A stretch of 64,000 nucleotides of DNA from Sipunculus nudus (GCA_026874595.1 CM049316.1:67046676-67110675), one strand, 5' to 3'; shown: positions 22,486 through 34,909, counted from the stretch's first letter. Notes: generated by a model from the letters alone, not told the origin. Numbers and translations: made by a program.

Positions 22486-23175
22486 TAGCAGTGCAGATCA
22501 TTGTTATGGGTATTGCTCCTACAGAGAAGTTGTATCGTCACTTTTTTATTATGCCTTCTGTTCATATTTGTAGAACGGTTAAATAATTCACGACAAAGCA
22601 TAAAAAAATAGCGTGGACATCTGTGTTTGATTCACTGATTTTAAAACATTTGATTACTTTATTTTTTTCACATCTTGTTTATTCATCATTTACCAGAATG
22701 CGCTGATCAGCTTTACTGACCATGTGACTAGTGTCAGATTAGCGCTCATATATACGCACAATATCTCACGTCATACGGGTGTAACAATTCAATTTCCCTC
22801 CTTTGTATTATAAGGGGTTTTATCGCTTTACCAATAAACTAGTCTATATATCTGACATTCATATACTAATTGTTATTTGCAGTCCACGGGGGTATCAATG
22901 TAGGTCTCCATTATGAAACGTGCCACTAGTTTCTTATTTATGGACAGTGGTAACCGTCAATGTAAATATATATCAAGAGCATTGAATTTTATTATGCATA
23001 ATACGCCCGTTCCATGTTTTATGACCTCTGAACGTATTAAATATGCGTAATAGGGCCGAGAATGTTATTTAGGTGAGAGATAGTCACGGGCACTCCAGCT
23101 GATTTAATTGGTTTTGACTATGAGAAGGTAGGTACAGGGTACAAGTCAATAAAATAGGATTAAAATTACAAAATG

Positions 23176-23219
<44 letters not shown>

Positions 23220-23409
23220 CACAGGATATAAATATTTTTCTACGTACAATTCTTTCATTTAAAGAGGACATACAGTACTTCTTTAAACAAAAGTTTCAGC
23301 TTATAATAAAATTTGAATCCTAGAAAACATTGAACATTTTTTTAAATATTTTTTTGTTTGAGATAACCGCCTCTATTTTTAAATGCTAACCTAACTACGT
23401 ATATTTATA
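22486..23409. other. No gene; (AAT)n at 23173-23219
   Basis: AT-rich spacer between two SINE copies. Contains about 15 AAT units at 23173-23219. Confidence 0.5.
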
Positions 23410-23685
23410 TCTGCAGAATTCCATTCCGGTTTCGGACTACGTGACAAGGCAGTATCACACGCTGTCTCTCATTTTATATCCTGGTGTCAACCAGGCCCGG
23501 TGACTACTGCACCTGCAGGCCCTTGGTGCGTAATCGTCCCCAATGCTGGGCCGGAACCCCCGAAAGAAGCACTCGTTTGTGAGTGTACCACGGCCGTTGG
23601 GCACGGCCTTCCCATTAAGCCTGCAGAGCGCTCACTTTGGGTGGGGGCCGACCGTGAAAAATCTCACCGCTTCACCGCTTCACAT
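23410..23685 (-). mobile_element. SINE, copy 2, without tRNA-like head
   Basis: The body matches copy 1: 'ctgcagaattccattccggtttc', 'gtgactactgcacctgcagg', 'ggaacccccgaaag', 'cactcgtttgtgagtg', 'gcctgcagagcgctcac', 'gaccgtgaaaaatctcacc'. The head is missing or replaced. The end is identical in position to copies 1 and 3. Confidence 0.65.
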
Positions 23686-24307
23686 GATAACTCTTACAAT
23701 CCTGAACGGAATCCCATAAAATTTTCGGGACATTTCGGGAATGGGCCAAGGATTAATTGATTCGATTTTAGTCTGGATTCGGCACTTGATCTAGGAGTCA
23801 GGAACTTCATCAATGAATATTCACAACTGTAGAGTGACTTATGCATACATGAACCTGGGAATATGGGCCAAACAAGTGAATGTGTTTGGCGGAGGCTTGC
23901 TTTCCTTAGAATGAAGTTTTCTAGTTCTTACTATTTGATCATCATATCAAACCTTTGCGATTTGAAATGAATTGTCAAAAACATATACTCATTTGTTTTA
24001 CACATGACGATTAAGCATTTATAGCTACAGCATTTTTACCATGTAGACGACATATATGGCAGTACAGGCCAGAATATTAAAAGAAATTAGGAGAATCACA
24101 CAATTAACCGTTCCTGATGCGTTCTTGCACATAATAATCTAGATTGCAACATAAATATAAAAACGGCAAATTTGGATATTAGTTTTTTTTACCGATAAAG
24201 GCAATGCCAATATCAAGTCCAGGTAAGAACCTACTTTCCCATTTAAAATGATGTGTATAATAAATTGTAAAGTCATTGATTCTCTAACGAGTTGGATGAT
24301 GATACTT
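23686..24307. other. No gene recognised
   Basis: Spacer 3' of BTB pseudogene B. Nothing supported. Confidence 0.4.
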
Positions 24308-26280
24308 CTAGTTAGCGAACTCTTCTTCCACAAAACGTACAAAATCGGCATAATCTTCAAATCCCTCCTCATCGTCACTATCTAAATCTTCACCACTGTT
24401 CTCAGGATCTGACGATTCTCCGCTGTCATCTTGATCTGCTTCAACATTTGATGTAGAATTTGTCAGTGAACTGTCAATGTTAGCCCACAAACTTTCTCTT
24501 TGAGTTCATCCAAAAAGGCAGATAGCACTATTTGGCTGGTAACATTACAATCAACACTACATGTCGGCGGTGGAGGGATTGTGTATAAAAGATTATCCTC
24601 TTTCCTATATGCAGAGAGACAATGGAAGAATGGACCATTCTTTTTTCTGCCGGTCTCCGAGAATATTTCAACTCCAAATGTATCCGTGTAGCATACTTTA
24701 ACTACGTGCTTCTCTTGGCTGTTGATAGGAGCTACGTGGCTACGAACTGACCAGGATTGGGAAGAAAATGTATACACAAGATCCTTTCCAACATAGTAAA
24801 ACACTACATCATCTTTTGAAATACGTCCTCCAAAGGGCGAAACACCATACGGAAGCTCCGGAGGAACTGTGCTCACCTTTATTAGATATCTGTGTTCAAG
24901 ACTAAATTTGTACAGCGAACCATCATGCTTTGTGAGGATGAATACGTCGTCGAAATTGTTGTGCACCACATACAGCCTGCTTTTCCTGGCGTGGGATAAT
25001 TCAGATGAAGAGTATGCACAGACATATTTCCATTTGTCTTCCCGTGTTACATACATGTATACTGAAAGTGTCACCAGAAACGTTAAGGGACCTTTAAGGA
25101 GCTTTAAGAGACCCCTTTCTTTTTCCATGTACATGTACTGACAACAAAACAACAACCCTCGCACACTAAAGTATATTTCTTCAGAATCAATATTTTGGGC
25201 TGGAATTTGTATTTCCCCTTCTTCTTTGATATGTTGCAAAAATGATTTCTTGGTCCGGTAATTCGTTTTGAAAAGACTCATTCCTCGTTAACCTACTCCC
25301 AATATTATGTCTTCATGCGCGTTGTTTTCAGTGACACATAGCCATTTATTAAATCTAGGGCGATACACAGTACACATATCATTGGCTGTGCAGACAAGCA
25401 CTTCTTCTGAGACACCAGATGGCATTTCTGCAACAAGTGATTCTTCACTGACAGTGTTTGGCGCACCTTCCACCGTCCTCACTGTTATCTGCTTACACTG
25501 GAACTCCTGCTGGGCATCACACGACGGAATGATAGTACAGTGATCTGTCAGTTTTGTCAAGTCTGAGAATCTCCTTGGTGACGTACCTTCTCCGCTACCG
25601 GATTTTTCCTCTTCTATCCCGTCGCTGCCATCATTTTCTTTATATTTCCCCTTCCTAAGCTTCTCCTCGGTCTTCTTGTGTTCCTCTGTACCTCCAGCCA
25701 ACATCCATCGACGGAGAAATGCGTTCCAGTCCTCATCATTACAGTGCTGTCCACAGCCTGCCTTGAACATCCGTACAAGCTCTTCTGGTGAAACCAAAAG
25801 AACTTCATCTAAGTGCTTGATAACATCATGAAACCTGCTGGTCACGATGTTAGAGCACTTTTGGTTTAAGTCTTTCAGCTCTAGCTTATCTGCCAGTTAC
25901 CAAAACGACAAACTGTTCATGATTGTTATGTTTTGACAAAGGAAGCTAACACATTCTTCTATTAATTCATCGAGCATGAAAAGTTTTGAGGCATTTATTA
26001 TTTCTATTATGTAATCTTCCGAAAGAGTGACATCCATGCCATATATGTAATCAATTATTAGGTTGAGTGGTCCTGTAGACGAGAATACACTAGACATATC
26101 AACTTCATAATTGTCCGTTTCTTTGAAACCACTGCTGAACATTCTGTCGAAGCACTCCGAGGCTCCTGCCAGAACACATCTGTGTGCGTATACCAATCCG
26201 TCTCCGATACGAAAGGTGACATCACAGAATTTATTCAGTTTACGTTGGTCTTGCAGGATTGCATGTAATGGTAGTTTCAT
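24308..26280 (-). pseudogene. BTB/BACK Kelch-like gene, copy B, lightly damaged pseudogene
   Basis: The start MKLPLHAILQ at 26280 is followed by a BTB domain (FCDVTF, AHRCVLAGASECFDRMF), a BACK region (DWNAFLRRWMLAGG), a short linker, then propeller-like repeats (VYRPRFNKW, VYMYVTREDKW, VYTFSSQSW, AYRKEDNLLYTIPPPP) and an acidic tail (EDLDSDDEEGFEDY). Reading is continuous for about 658 codons except for a TAA at 25897-25899 where the intact copy has TCA (Ser), a TAA at 25288-25290 where it has GAA (Glu), and a one-base shift near 24495 just before the tail. An acceptor-like CTTTCAG lies about 30 bases 5' of the ATG. Its linker is shorter than in copy C. So few lesions suggest recent inactivation, or alleles that differ between individuals. 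Confidence 0.9.
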
Positions 26281-26399
26281 GGTTTTTTCTGCAGCCTGTC
26301 CAATCTGAAAGTCACAAACATATGAGAAGCAGTGAATTTATATCTGTTTTAGTAAGTGATAATACCTTTACAATATCTTGAAACCAATGTTTCAGAGGC
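26281..26399 (-). promoter_or_regulatory. 5'UTR acceptor region of copy B
   Basis: On the minus strand GACTTTCAG is followed by about 30 bases ending AAAAACC-ATG, the same arrangement as at copies A and C. Confidence 0.4.
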
Positions 26400-27155
26400 C
26401 TTTTCGGCGGGTTATTATCCCCTTGCAACTGATAAAGTAACGCCTCCGTTCGTGCGTCCGTTACTCCGTCCGTCCGTCCGGGATTGCGTTGTGGATCGTT
26501 TTAAGCCAAACCCTTTCACCAAAACCTTTCATCTTTCACATATGGCTCACCCACACATAGATAAAGAACCCTATCAATTTGGAGGTCATGGGGGCAAAGC
26601 TCAAGGCGACGGGGGCCACTTTTTGAAAAAAACCTTGTGGATAGTTTTTAAGCCAAACCCTTTCACCTAAACCTTTCATCTTTCACATATGGCTCACCCA
26701 CACATAGATAAAGAACAATACCAATTTGGAGGTCACGGGGGCCAAAGGTCAAGGCGATGGGAACCACTTTTTGAGAAAGGTTGTGGATCGATTTTAAATT
26801 AAACCGTTTCGATTAAACCTTTAATCTTTCATATATGGCTCACCCACACATAGATTGAAAAACCCTATCGATTTTGAGGTCTTGGGGTCAATGGTAAAGG
26901 CCACGGGAGCCACTTTTTGAAAAAGCTTGTGGATCGATTCAAGCCAAACCGTTTTACCTAAACCTTTCATCTTTTACATATGCCTCACCAACCCATGGAT
27001 GAAGAACCTATCGATTTTGAGGTCATTTGGTCAAAGTCAGAGGGTCTAACGTCAAGGTCAAAGACCTGCCCTGTTTATTTTTACACTTGTGTAATACACC
27101 CCATATGATTATGCTCCCGTGCGAGGGGATGCTCCGCCTCGCGGTGTCCTTGTTT
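26400..27155 (+). mobile_element. Repeat element with four 146-bp tandem units
   Basis: Head 'ttttcggcgggttattatccc' then TCCGTCCGTCCG. The phrase 'ttgtggatcg' or its variant occurs at about 26489, 26635, 26781 and 26927, exactly 146 bp apart, within a unit 'caaaccctttcac..aacctttcatctttcacatatggctcaccc'. The 3' part has a hairpin GCGAGG...CCTCGC (about 27120-27145) followed by GTGTCCTTGTT, resembling the CCTTG end of the AGCTCAGCTGA family. It lies just 5' of BTB pseudogene B. Confidence 0.65.
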
Positions 27156-27480
27156 TAATGTGAATTATAGAGCTCTTAAAATGTTTATGTTTCAGGTCTG
27201 TTACAGGGCTGAGACACCAATAATTCTCCAATATTTTATTATACTTATCCAAGATTTATATATTTTTGCAGTTATATAATTACTTTAATCAGCTTTACTT
27301 AATTATCAGCAGAGAGCTCATTCTGTCATGGATGCAAAACAGGGTTTAACGACAGTTGAGTGACATGATAAGAAGTCGTTTTGTGATGTCAATAAACCCA
27401 GCTCTGTACAATCACAAACAACTGTAATATATCAATTTATGTGAGCCAAGCGTCACACTGATTCTGGCAGGTTATGACAT
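27156..27480. other. No gene recognised
   Basis: AT-rich spacer; nothing supported. Confidence 0.4.
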
Positions 27481-28320
27481 TAAACAAGTTGCCCATGGGC
27501 CATAACGCTCAGCTGATTTGATATCTTGGTGACACGTGTTTTAATTATTGATGCTATGATCTGGTGAAAAAATATTTGATAAGGCCTTGTACAACGGGTA
27601 GAATGCTCAATAATGTTCAAAACATGCATATTGCCGAAAGTCCTTAGAAAATAGTTAACAGTAACTTAAAGTTTAGCTAGGGTTCCTGAGAAGTTTTTAC
27701 TAGGAATTCCTCAGATACTAAGTTAGATGTTTCTGTGTCCAACTGGAATAATTTGTGCCCGTCTGACTAATAGAGTACTTTCATGTACATTCAGAATAGC
27801 TCCCAGAATATAAGTCAGAGTGATATTATTTCAGTTTTCCAAGAAATTCTACAGGAACCTCCCTGGATATTAATCAAATTTGAAGTTACTAGGTCCAGCT
27901 CAACCAATCAGCCAAATCTATCTTACTTGACGTTCAATTCTTGTTCTTTCACATATCTTGCAGAATATAGGTCACAGTGACCTTATTTCAGATGAGCAAG
28001 GTGTCTCTACAATGTTGTTCCCATAACCTCTCTTTGTGTTGAATTAACAGATGCTTGGCCTAACCGATATAATTTGTAACTCGTCAGACTTACTGGGTAG
28101 AAAAAATTGTTTTCAGCCCGTAGTTCGCACGTTATATGGGTCACCATGACCTTATTTTAGGTTTCCTAGAAGACTTGCCTGGGACCTCCCTGTAATATTC
28201 AGTTAGAAGTTTCCAGGTCTAATGGTTATTGTTTGTGCCCTGTTAGCGGCAAGACTGCTTCACTTGAAAGTCTCAACAAGGGCTCATGTGTCACGTCGGT
28301 CAGCTGAATTAAGAAAATTT
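27481..28320 (-). mobile_element. AGCTCAGCTGA-family member, reverse orientation
   Basis: Begins with the reversed tail (GCCCATGGGC then CGCTCAGCTGA at about 27490-27516). The body repeats 'ttcaggtt..caagaagattt..cctgggac', 'gttagaagtttccaggtc' and 'gtcac.gtgacctta', the same units as 48170-49130. It ends near another reversed tail ('cggtcagctgaa', about 28297). Confidence 0.6.
27969..27983. promoter_or_regulatory. Perfect estrogen-response-element-type palindrome
   Basis: AGGTCACAGTGACCT matches AGGTCAnnnTGACCT exactly. A one-mismatch copy GGGTCACCATGACCT follows at 28138-28152 in the next unit. The site is seen directly; function is unknown. Confidence 0.4.
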
Positions 28321-28429
28321 TAGCAAATGCAAAATATACTTATTTCTTTTGGTTTTTCATATATATATATAAATATAAGCATTTGATAAGCTAAGAGGAA
28401 ATGGCCAACATACTATCATCCATAAACTA

Positions 28430-29045
28430 ACTTGTGAATGGATGGACCCCAAAGGTCAAACAGGAACCTTTTCTCTATTGGGTGGTGCGTCACATGTGGA
28501 AGACTAGCGCATGTGATGAAAAGTTTGGTTTAAAGTGCATCCACGATCTTTCTACAGCAGAGGGTCCTGTGTCTTTGACCTTTGATCTCATGACCCAAAA
28601 GCAAAAGGGTTCTTACATTATGGGCGGGTCATATAATCTGTAAGTCAAGATTGAAACCAATATGTCAGTCGAAACTGAAGTTATCATCCGGAAACAAATA
28701 TGTGGAGAAATGGCCCCTGTGACCTTGACCTTTGACCTTGTGATCCGAAAATCAATCAGATTCTTTTCCTATGGGCAGGTAAGCAAGATGGGAGGTTTGG
28801 GATGAAAAGTTTGGCTTAAAATGCATCAACAATCTTTCTAAATAAGTGGGTCCTTTGACCTTGACCTGTGACCTCATGACCGAAAAATAAATAGACTTCT
28901 TGTGTTAGAGGTGGGGAATATAAAAGTCAAGTTGGAAATCCATATGTCAAACCAAATTAGAGTTTTCATCAGGAAACAAATTTGACAGACATAGAGAAAG
29001 ACGAACCGAAGGACGGGCATGGTGATTAATATAGAGCATGCCTTA
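28430..29045 (-). repeat. Tandem repeat body, reverse orientation
   Basis: Units carry 'gtgaccttgacctttgacctt', 'atgggcaggtaagcaagatgggaggtttgggatgaaaagtttggcttaaaatgcat' and 'gaaactgaagttatcatcc', the reverse complement of the 6907-8100 and 12100-13350 units. It contains a perfect reversed DR1 with an abutting third half-site (28720-28738). Confidence 0.7.
28720..28738 (-). promoter_or_regulatory. Three nuclear-receptor half-sites, DR0 and DR1
   Basis: TGACCT at 28720-28725, 28726-28731 and 28733-28738, the last two separated by one base. On the minus strand this is a DR1 preceded by an abutting half-site, the same order as at 7256-7274. Confidence 0.4.
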
Positions 29046-29442
29046 TTCAAGGGGCCCTTATTAACGCACAAGGTTCAAGGACACGGATGAAACCACATTT
29101 GCCAGTTTGACATTATCAACATAATTTTGGAGTCTCAAAATAAAGGCAAAAAATGCATTAAAAAAAAAACAGAAAAATAATATATGGCGTCACCAGTTTT
29201 CAGGAACTTCGGAACCCCAAAAACAATTAAAAAAAACAGTGGATGAAACCAAAGCTGAGAAACTGACATAACTGTTGTCATTTGGTGGTGTAAAAAAAAA
29301 ACAGAAAAATAATCGTAAAATTAGAAAAATACAGATGATGCCACGGGAACTAACAAAACTAGTCATGGTCAATATTTAAGTCAGGATTAATGACAATCCA
29401 TGCATTAATTATCAAGATACTGGAAGATTTGTATCAATTTTG

Positions 29443-29960
29443 AGCTCAGCTGACTAAAAGTCATCTGAACTTTAGCGATCACTCTTTGTCCGGCGTCCGT
29501 CTGTCGGTCCGTCTGTCCGGCCGTTAACCAGGCACAAATCGTAACTACTGGTTCTAGAATCTTCTTGCCTCATATCTGGGTAGGTCCATGAAAAACCTCC
29601 TTGGAAAACTGAAATTAGGTCTCTGTTACCCCATAACCTCTGAGCTATGGGGCTCCGAAGTACCCCCCCCCCCCCCCCCCCCCAAAAAAAATGGAAAATT
29701 TGATACAAAAGCTCAAGAATCTGACCAACTATTGCATTAATCACCATGATTCTTTGCATGGATATTGATCATGGAATGTTTCATCAGTGTCTGCAGTCTG
29801 GTGGAGCCACCTGTATTTTTTTTTTAAGATTTTTGTTCTATATGTTTGGGACCTCTAAAGATGCGGTCATCTGTTAACAGGGCACAAATAGTTACGACTG
29901 TACCTAGAATCTTCTCTCTACAGGATCCTCAATGCAATTGATACGTAGTGATATCTCCAC
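29443..29960 (+). mobile_element. AGCTCAGCTGA-family member with one 377-type unit
   Basis: Starts AGCTCAGCTGACTAAAAGTCATCTGA, then a CGTCCGTCTGTCGGTCCG head and 'aaccaggcacaaatcgtaac'. The body matches the 10884-11690 unit: 'ctccttggaaaactgaaattaggtctctgtta', 'gaagtaccccc', 'ggaaaatttgatacaaaagctc', 'gattctttgcatgg'. A 21-base C run lies at 29663-29683. Confidence 0.7.
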
Positions 29961-30376
29961 CATATGGATACGATGATGGGGTTGGGTTTGTCCCCACCTG
30001 AATCACATTGTTACTGATGTGCATTGCTGACAATGCTCCAAGACCAGTTGAAGATAGAAGTCTTCATTCAACAGCAAAGAGATCGGGGGTAATCTCTGCC
30101 GAGATCTGCAGGGCCTGGCAAGAGATGGTGCGTCTCTCGGACTGTCTGAAGCGCGCACTACAGATAGTTTTGATACAGAGCTGTCACGTGACATGTGAGA
30201 CATACATATCAATATCTCTGCATTTCGTCATAAAAGCTAAACCTTTTTTGATGACCTAAAGGAGGTCACAATTACGTCATAACTGAAAGTGTACTTTCTT
30301 ACTTTCATGTGATCTGATTGAACTAAAGTTCTCAGAAGAATCCCAAGTCTGACTTGAAATACATCTCTGGATGATA

Positions 30377-30551
30377 CCAGACGGCTTTTAAACTCTCCTA
30401 GGGGAGATGAAAATCCTGGCCTGCTTCGTAATGGATTTTAATCTCGCTGAGGCGAGATTGCGACTGTTATCTCGTCTAGGCGAGTTTAAATCTGTTGCCT
30501 AGGAGAGATCACAATCGCAATCTCGTCTAAACGAATTAAAGATCCGCCTGG
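30377..30551. mobile_element. Foldback element rich in small palindromes
   Basis: The outer arms are imperfect inverted repeats (CCAGACGG-CTTTTAAACTC at 30377; reverse complement of the right end CCAGGCGGATCTTTAATTCG). Inside are CTCTCCTAGGGGAG (30393), CTCGCTGAGGCGAG (30443), CTCGTCTAGGCGAG (30471), CCTAGGAGAG (30498) and CTCGTCTAAACGAA (30522). No coding sequence. A TA microsatellite starts just beyond (30578). Confidence 0.5.
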
Positions 30552-30575
30552 ATTTTATTCCCGTGTCTGACATAA

Positions 30576-30577
<2 letters not shown>

Positions 30578-30648
<71 letters not shown>
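30578..30648. repeat. (TA)n microsatellite
   Basis: About 35 uninterrupted TA dinucleotides. Confidence 0.95.
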
Positions 30649-30649
<1 letters not shown>

Positions 30650-33600
30650 ACGCATATCATTCTTAAATCAGAAATATACATGTCGGCATAATTAAGTAGG
30701 AAAGAAATAGTATATATCGGAAGGTTTTCCTTCCAAACAAAAAGGAATCTTTTAAAAAAGTGACTCTTTTAAAAAAAGTGATTTGGAATGCCTGTTATTT
30801 CAATTTCTTAATTTTACTGTTGTAAAATTATTAATGTTTGTGGAGTCTATAAATCTGTGCAGATCCAAGTCCACAAGTCCAATATATAGATCATTTGCAT
30901 TTTACAGGTGCCTCAGAAATGTTCCATAATATATAATATAACATAATATAACATAACATTATTTATATAATATAATATAATATAATTACATCATCTTCCT
31001 CTTCTTTTATTAGATATTGGATGTGTGGTATTATGACATACCTGAATGTTTAGATAACAATATATTGCTTCGGCTTTCGCCTATGCACAAACTTTATATG
31101 TTTTACCCAAAGCTCATGTAATATTAATATATTCCTATATCACTAATATATTCAGGATGTATATTATTCCCATGAATGAATCTGTGTGACCCAGCTACTT
31201 ACTTTTGATACTGTTTTCCTGTTCTAAATTACTGCTACATGCGTAGGCCGGTATTCACCGTACATCTGAATTTAATATCATTTTACAATGACATTCAGTT
31301 CTAAACTTGGCTTCTGTGATGCTTATTATAATAGAATCTAATTGGGCTTACTTGATTAAGTTTACATTTACATGGCTATGACGGTTACCAGTCGGCAGTA
31401 ATCACTGGTACCTGCGTCCAGAATTTATGTCCATTAAAACACTCATTTATCAGCTTCTATTCTAAACCTTTACACATAAACTGTCATATGGAGAGCGGTG
31501 TCCAACACCTGCCTTACAATAGCAAACATTGCGCTGGTTCACCAATTTAGGCTATAATCATATTTCACTGTCTCTTTATCTCTCTTTCCATCTGCTTTAC
31601 TGGTACTTGACTCCATGTGCACTAAAATATTGCGTTAAGGCCAAAAACAATTAAGGTATGGTTCTCAGCTTTCGCGCGCGTCAATTTAACACCCCCCCCC
31701 CCCCCCCCCATCAAAAATGATTGTTTTGATTTTCATCTTTCAAGAAGATGCTAAACACACATGAGCAATCTGTTATATGACCTGATGTCGCATGACATGG
31801 GGTGGTTTCCATGTTTCTCTTGACCTGAGCAGGGATTCATGATTATCACCAGATTTATCTTAGATTTTTAAATGCTAATATTTAAAAAAAAGAAAAATAA
31901 ATGTAAGATTATTTTTTATTTGCTGAAATTTTACAAAATGCAGCTGAGTGCTGTGACCCATGGATACCTTGCTGTCAATCAAGGTCTTTTTGAATAAGTC
32001 ATTTAATAGGCGAAAAATTTTTTACCCTTTTTTGGTCACTTGCAGGTAAAAGCAGAACAATTATAGAATAAATACACTCCCCCCTCCCATTCTTTCCAAT
32101 TCAACTCAACTATTTTATTTTTCAAAGTTGGAACTTTATAAAACGTATTTAAACATTAGCACTAAGTGGCTACTTATCCTGCCTAAAAATAAAATTAAAT
32201 CTGTGGATAATATATATGTAAAAGCACAGGCGCTGGAATTACTATTAGTGTAGATGTTGGTTAAATCTATTACTTTTCTTGGTCATTTCCTTATTACTTA
32301 TCTGACATTGTTTTAGCGTTTTTCACTCTATATGGTCCATCTCTTTATTAATACCAAATATTAAGTAAATAATGAAGATATGGACCATATCTTTATAGTT
32401 TAATAAAAGCTAGGAAAATCTCAGATAAACATAAATAGTCATATGGAAATAACCCAGAAAAGAAAAGTAACATATTTTTTTTTAAATCTTCAATAATAGT
32501 TGTTATGGGATATTAACTGAAACGATATTTCAGTTATGGGTATCCTCTGATTCTGACTGAAAAGCGCAGCAAGGGTAAAATGGGATATTTGTAAAATAAA
32601 GAGAGAAAATGGAGGCAATTAAGCAAATTTCTTACCAATTATGGTTTACAGGCAGTCCTCGGAGCAAAAATAAATATAGTAGGAGTACTTTTATAAAGAA
32701 ATTTGTACAACTCCTAACGATTATCTGTGGCATGCCATGATAAAAGGTTTTGGAATAGATATATTAATAAGAATAATTATTTGGATATTCTGATACACGA
32801 AAATACTGAAAATGGTCAGGTCACGTGTCAGGTCATGGGTGACCATGCAGAGTTCATGCCTAGGCATTATGGCTATGACAGTGGCGGTCTTCTCTTCTTG
32901 ATAAAATGCTGTTTTATCGTATATAACATAACCAGAACGCTACATTTGTGCAACTGAGAAATAAAGGATGGATAGGTAGAGTGAACATAGTTTAAGCTGC
33001 ATCTTATCCTTAATGACTTTTGTGTGGCATTTCGCAAGACCCTATTCAAGGCTAAGTATGGAGCCCGGGTCCCAAATATATAAATATATTTCCACCTTGT
33101 CGTCATTTGGTATGTTTCTTATGTCTGTTTAGACCTCAAAGGCAATAAAAAGTTCAGGTCTTAACAAGAACCATTTATAGGCGGAATTCGCGCGTAACGA
33201 GGAGGACAGCTGCAAAAGCACACTGGGCGTATGTCATCGGCACATAAATGAAAGAGTAAATGGGACGTGTGTCAACGACTCCCATACGAAATAATACGTG
33301 CGGAGACACTGTTATGAAACTAATTTGCTATGTCTGTTTCATAACAATGTTTATGTAATTTGCCTTGAAACAATTCATGTCTAACAAATGTGAATCGACC
33401 ACATGACTCTGTTAATACATTTATATATAAGCCGCTGGTGTGTCAGAATTAGGCCGTGTTGCATTATGGTTGGCAGACGACGCTCACAAACCCTGACTAG
33501 TCCGATTATTCGCAGTGTGACCACACGGGTGCGCGCTCTCAGTGCACAAAGGAGTGAATGGGTACTGACCAGTTAACGGAATTAAAACGGAAAACATCCT

Positions 33601-34073
33601 AGCGCCTGTTATGGCTACCTGGGTTTTATGCATCCCAAGACGGGTCAAAGCTATACACGGATGAAAGGCCTGAAAGACCAGGAAGGCAAAGCTTACAAAA
33701 TTATAAGACTGACATTGTGCGGGATTTCCGAATATAAACCAAACCTTTACTTTTACTTTCATCAATAAATTTGCACGGAGGGTATGTTTCATCTCCATAT
33801 GTATTTGCATTTCAGGATGTTGATCGGTTTGTTTGTCGGCATGTCTGTTGGCAATCATATATGCCTAGGCTTGGAAAGATATGTACCGAGAGCACCTTAG
33901 GAGATGATTATTTAGGAGGAGAGTTCCGTAAAAGCTGAAGTTTATAAATGACATTTCTTATCCGATTTCATAGATTTCAAAGCGCGTATGTGTATTATGA
34001 CGAAATTAATATATCTATATGGAAATATTTATATGAAAGTAAAAAGAAATAATTTTGGGTGATATCACATACT
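30649..34073. other. Long stretch without a recognised gene
   Basis: AT-rich. Holds an ATAAT-rich low-complexity block (30928-30990), 18 Cs at 31692-31709 and an isolated AGCTCAGCTGA-family tail (31940-31970: CAGCTGAGTGCTGTGACCCATGG). The start resembles part of the insert at 45030-45430 ('attgacgcatatc', 'gaaatagtatatatcgg'). Frames at 32727-33106 and 33484-33858 have no recognisable features. Confidence 0.45.
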
Positions 34074-34276
34074 AGTGGCGGATCAAGAGGGGGGTCAAGG
34101 GGATCCTGATCCCCCAACCCCCGTTTGTTGATCCTATAAAACTTTTTTTTTCAGGGTTACAAACCAAATTTTGCGACTTTGACCCCCTACTTCCCGGACC
34201 AGGGGACTTTTTTAGGTGTTTTTAGGTCTTCCTGGGCGTGACCGTCCCCATTCCAAAATCCTTGATCCGCCCCTTC
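34074..34276. mobile_element. Short MITE with GGCGGATCAAG ends
   Basis: Left end AGTGGCGGATCAAG at 34074-34087 and right end CTTGATCCGCCCCT at 34261-34274 are inverted. The 203-bp interior is non-coding, G-rich then C/T-rich, like the relatives at 14561-14900 and 20520-21335. Confidence 0.6.
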
Positions 34277-34363
34277 ATACCTATCATGGACCTGCAATAC
34301 TTGCCTTCTACCTATATTCGGTGTTCTTGTTTCTGTTCTAAACGATCTTGATCAGGTAAGGCC

Positions 34364-34909
34364 CCTTTTCTATGCGCGCGCGTTTCCGCGGAATCCAATC
34401 TTTGCGTGACGTGTTTTCCCTTCCCCAAGCCTTCCCGACAACATGTCGAGCATTCGTCTGTTATGTACAGTTCACTTGATTCTTGCATACATTAAACATT
34501 TCGTTATATCTGCAGAAACGTATACAGTTTTTATTAATGTAGTAGTCCGTATTGACATGCGGGTGGGGCTCAGTATAAATATATATATAATATAAATAAT
34601 TATTAAATTAGACAAGCAGAGCATCAATTAAGTATGATTTGTCGCTTAGCATGATAAGCTATAAGCTTTTATATATATATATGTGTGTGTGTGTGTGTTT
34701 AGTCGGCCCCAAGCAGACTGTATATGCGTCTTTGGCCTCGTGGGAAGACTCATTCGCGCGCGTTTCCGAGTGCATGGAAAAGGGACTCATGATTGTACAC
34801 TGGTGCGATTTTTCAGCGCGCGGAAACACGCGCTGAAAGATCGCGCATCGCACGATGTTGATTTCAAACGCCCGCGGAAACGCGCGCGTTTCCGCCTGCA
34901 TGGAAAAGG
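34364..34909. mobile_element. GC-rich inverted-repeat element, possibly compound
   Basis: The left end CCTTTTCTATGC followed by GCGCGCGTTTCCGCGG pairs with the right end, whose reverse complement reads CCTTTTCCATGC, ten extra bases, then GCGCGCGTTTCCGCGG. A third end-like block in the same sense as the right end (CGCGCGTTTCCG then GTGCATGGAAAAGGG) lies at 34753-34788, suggesting two overlapping elements. A TA/TG microsatellite lies at 34670-34698. No coding sequence. Confidence 0.6.
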
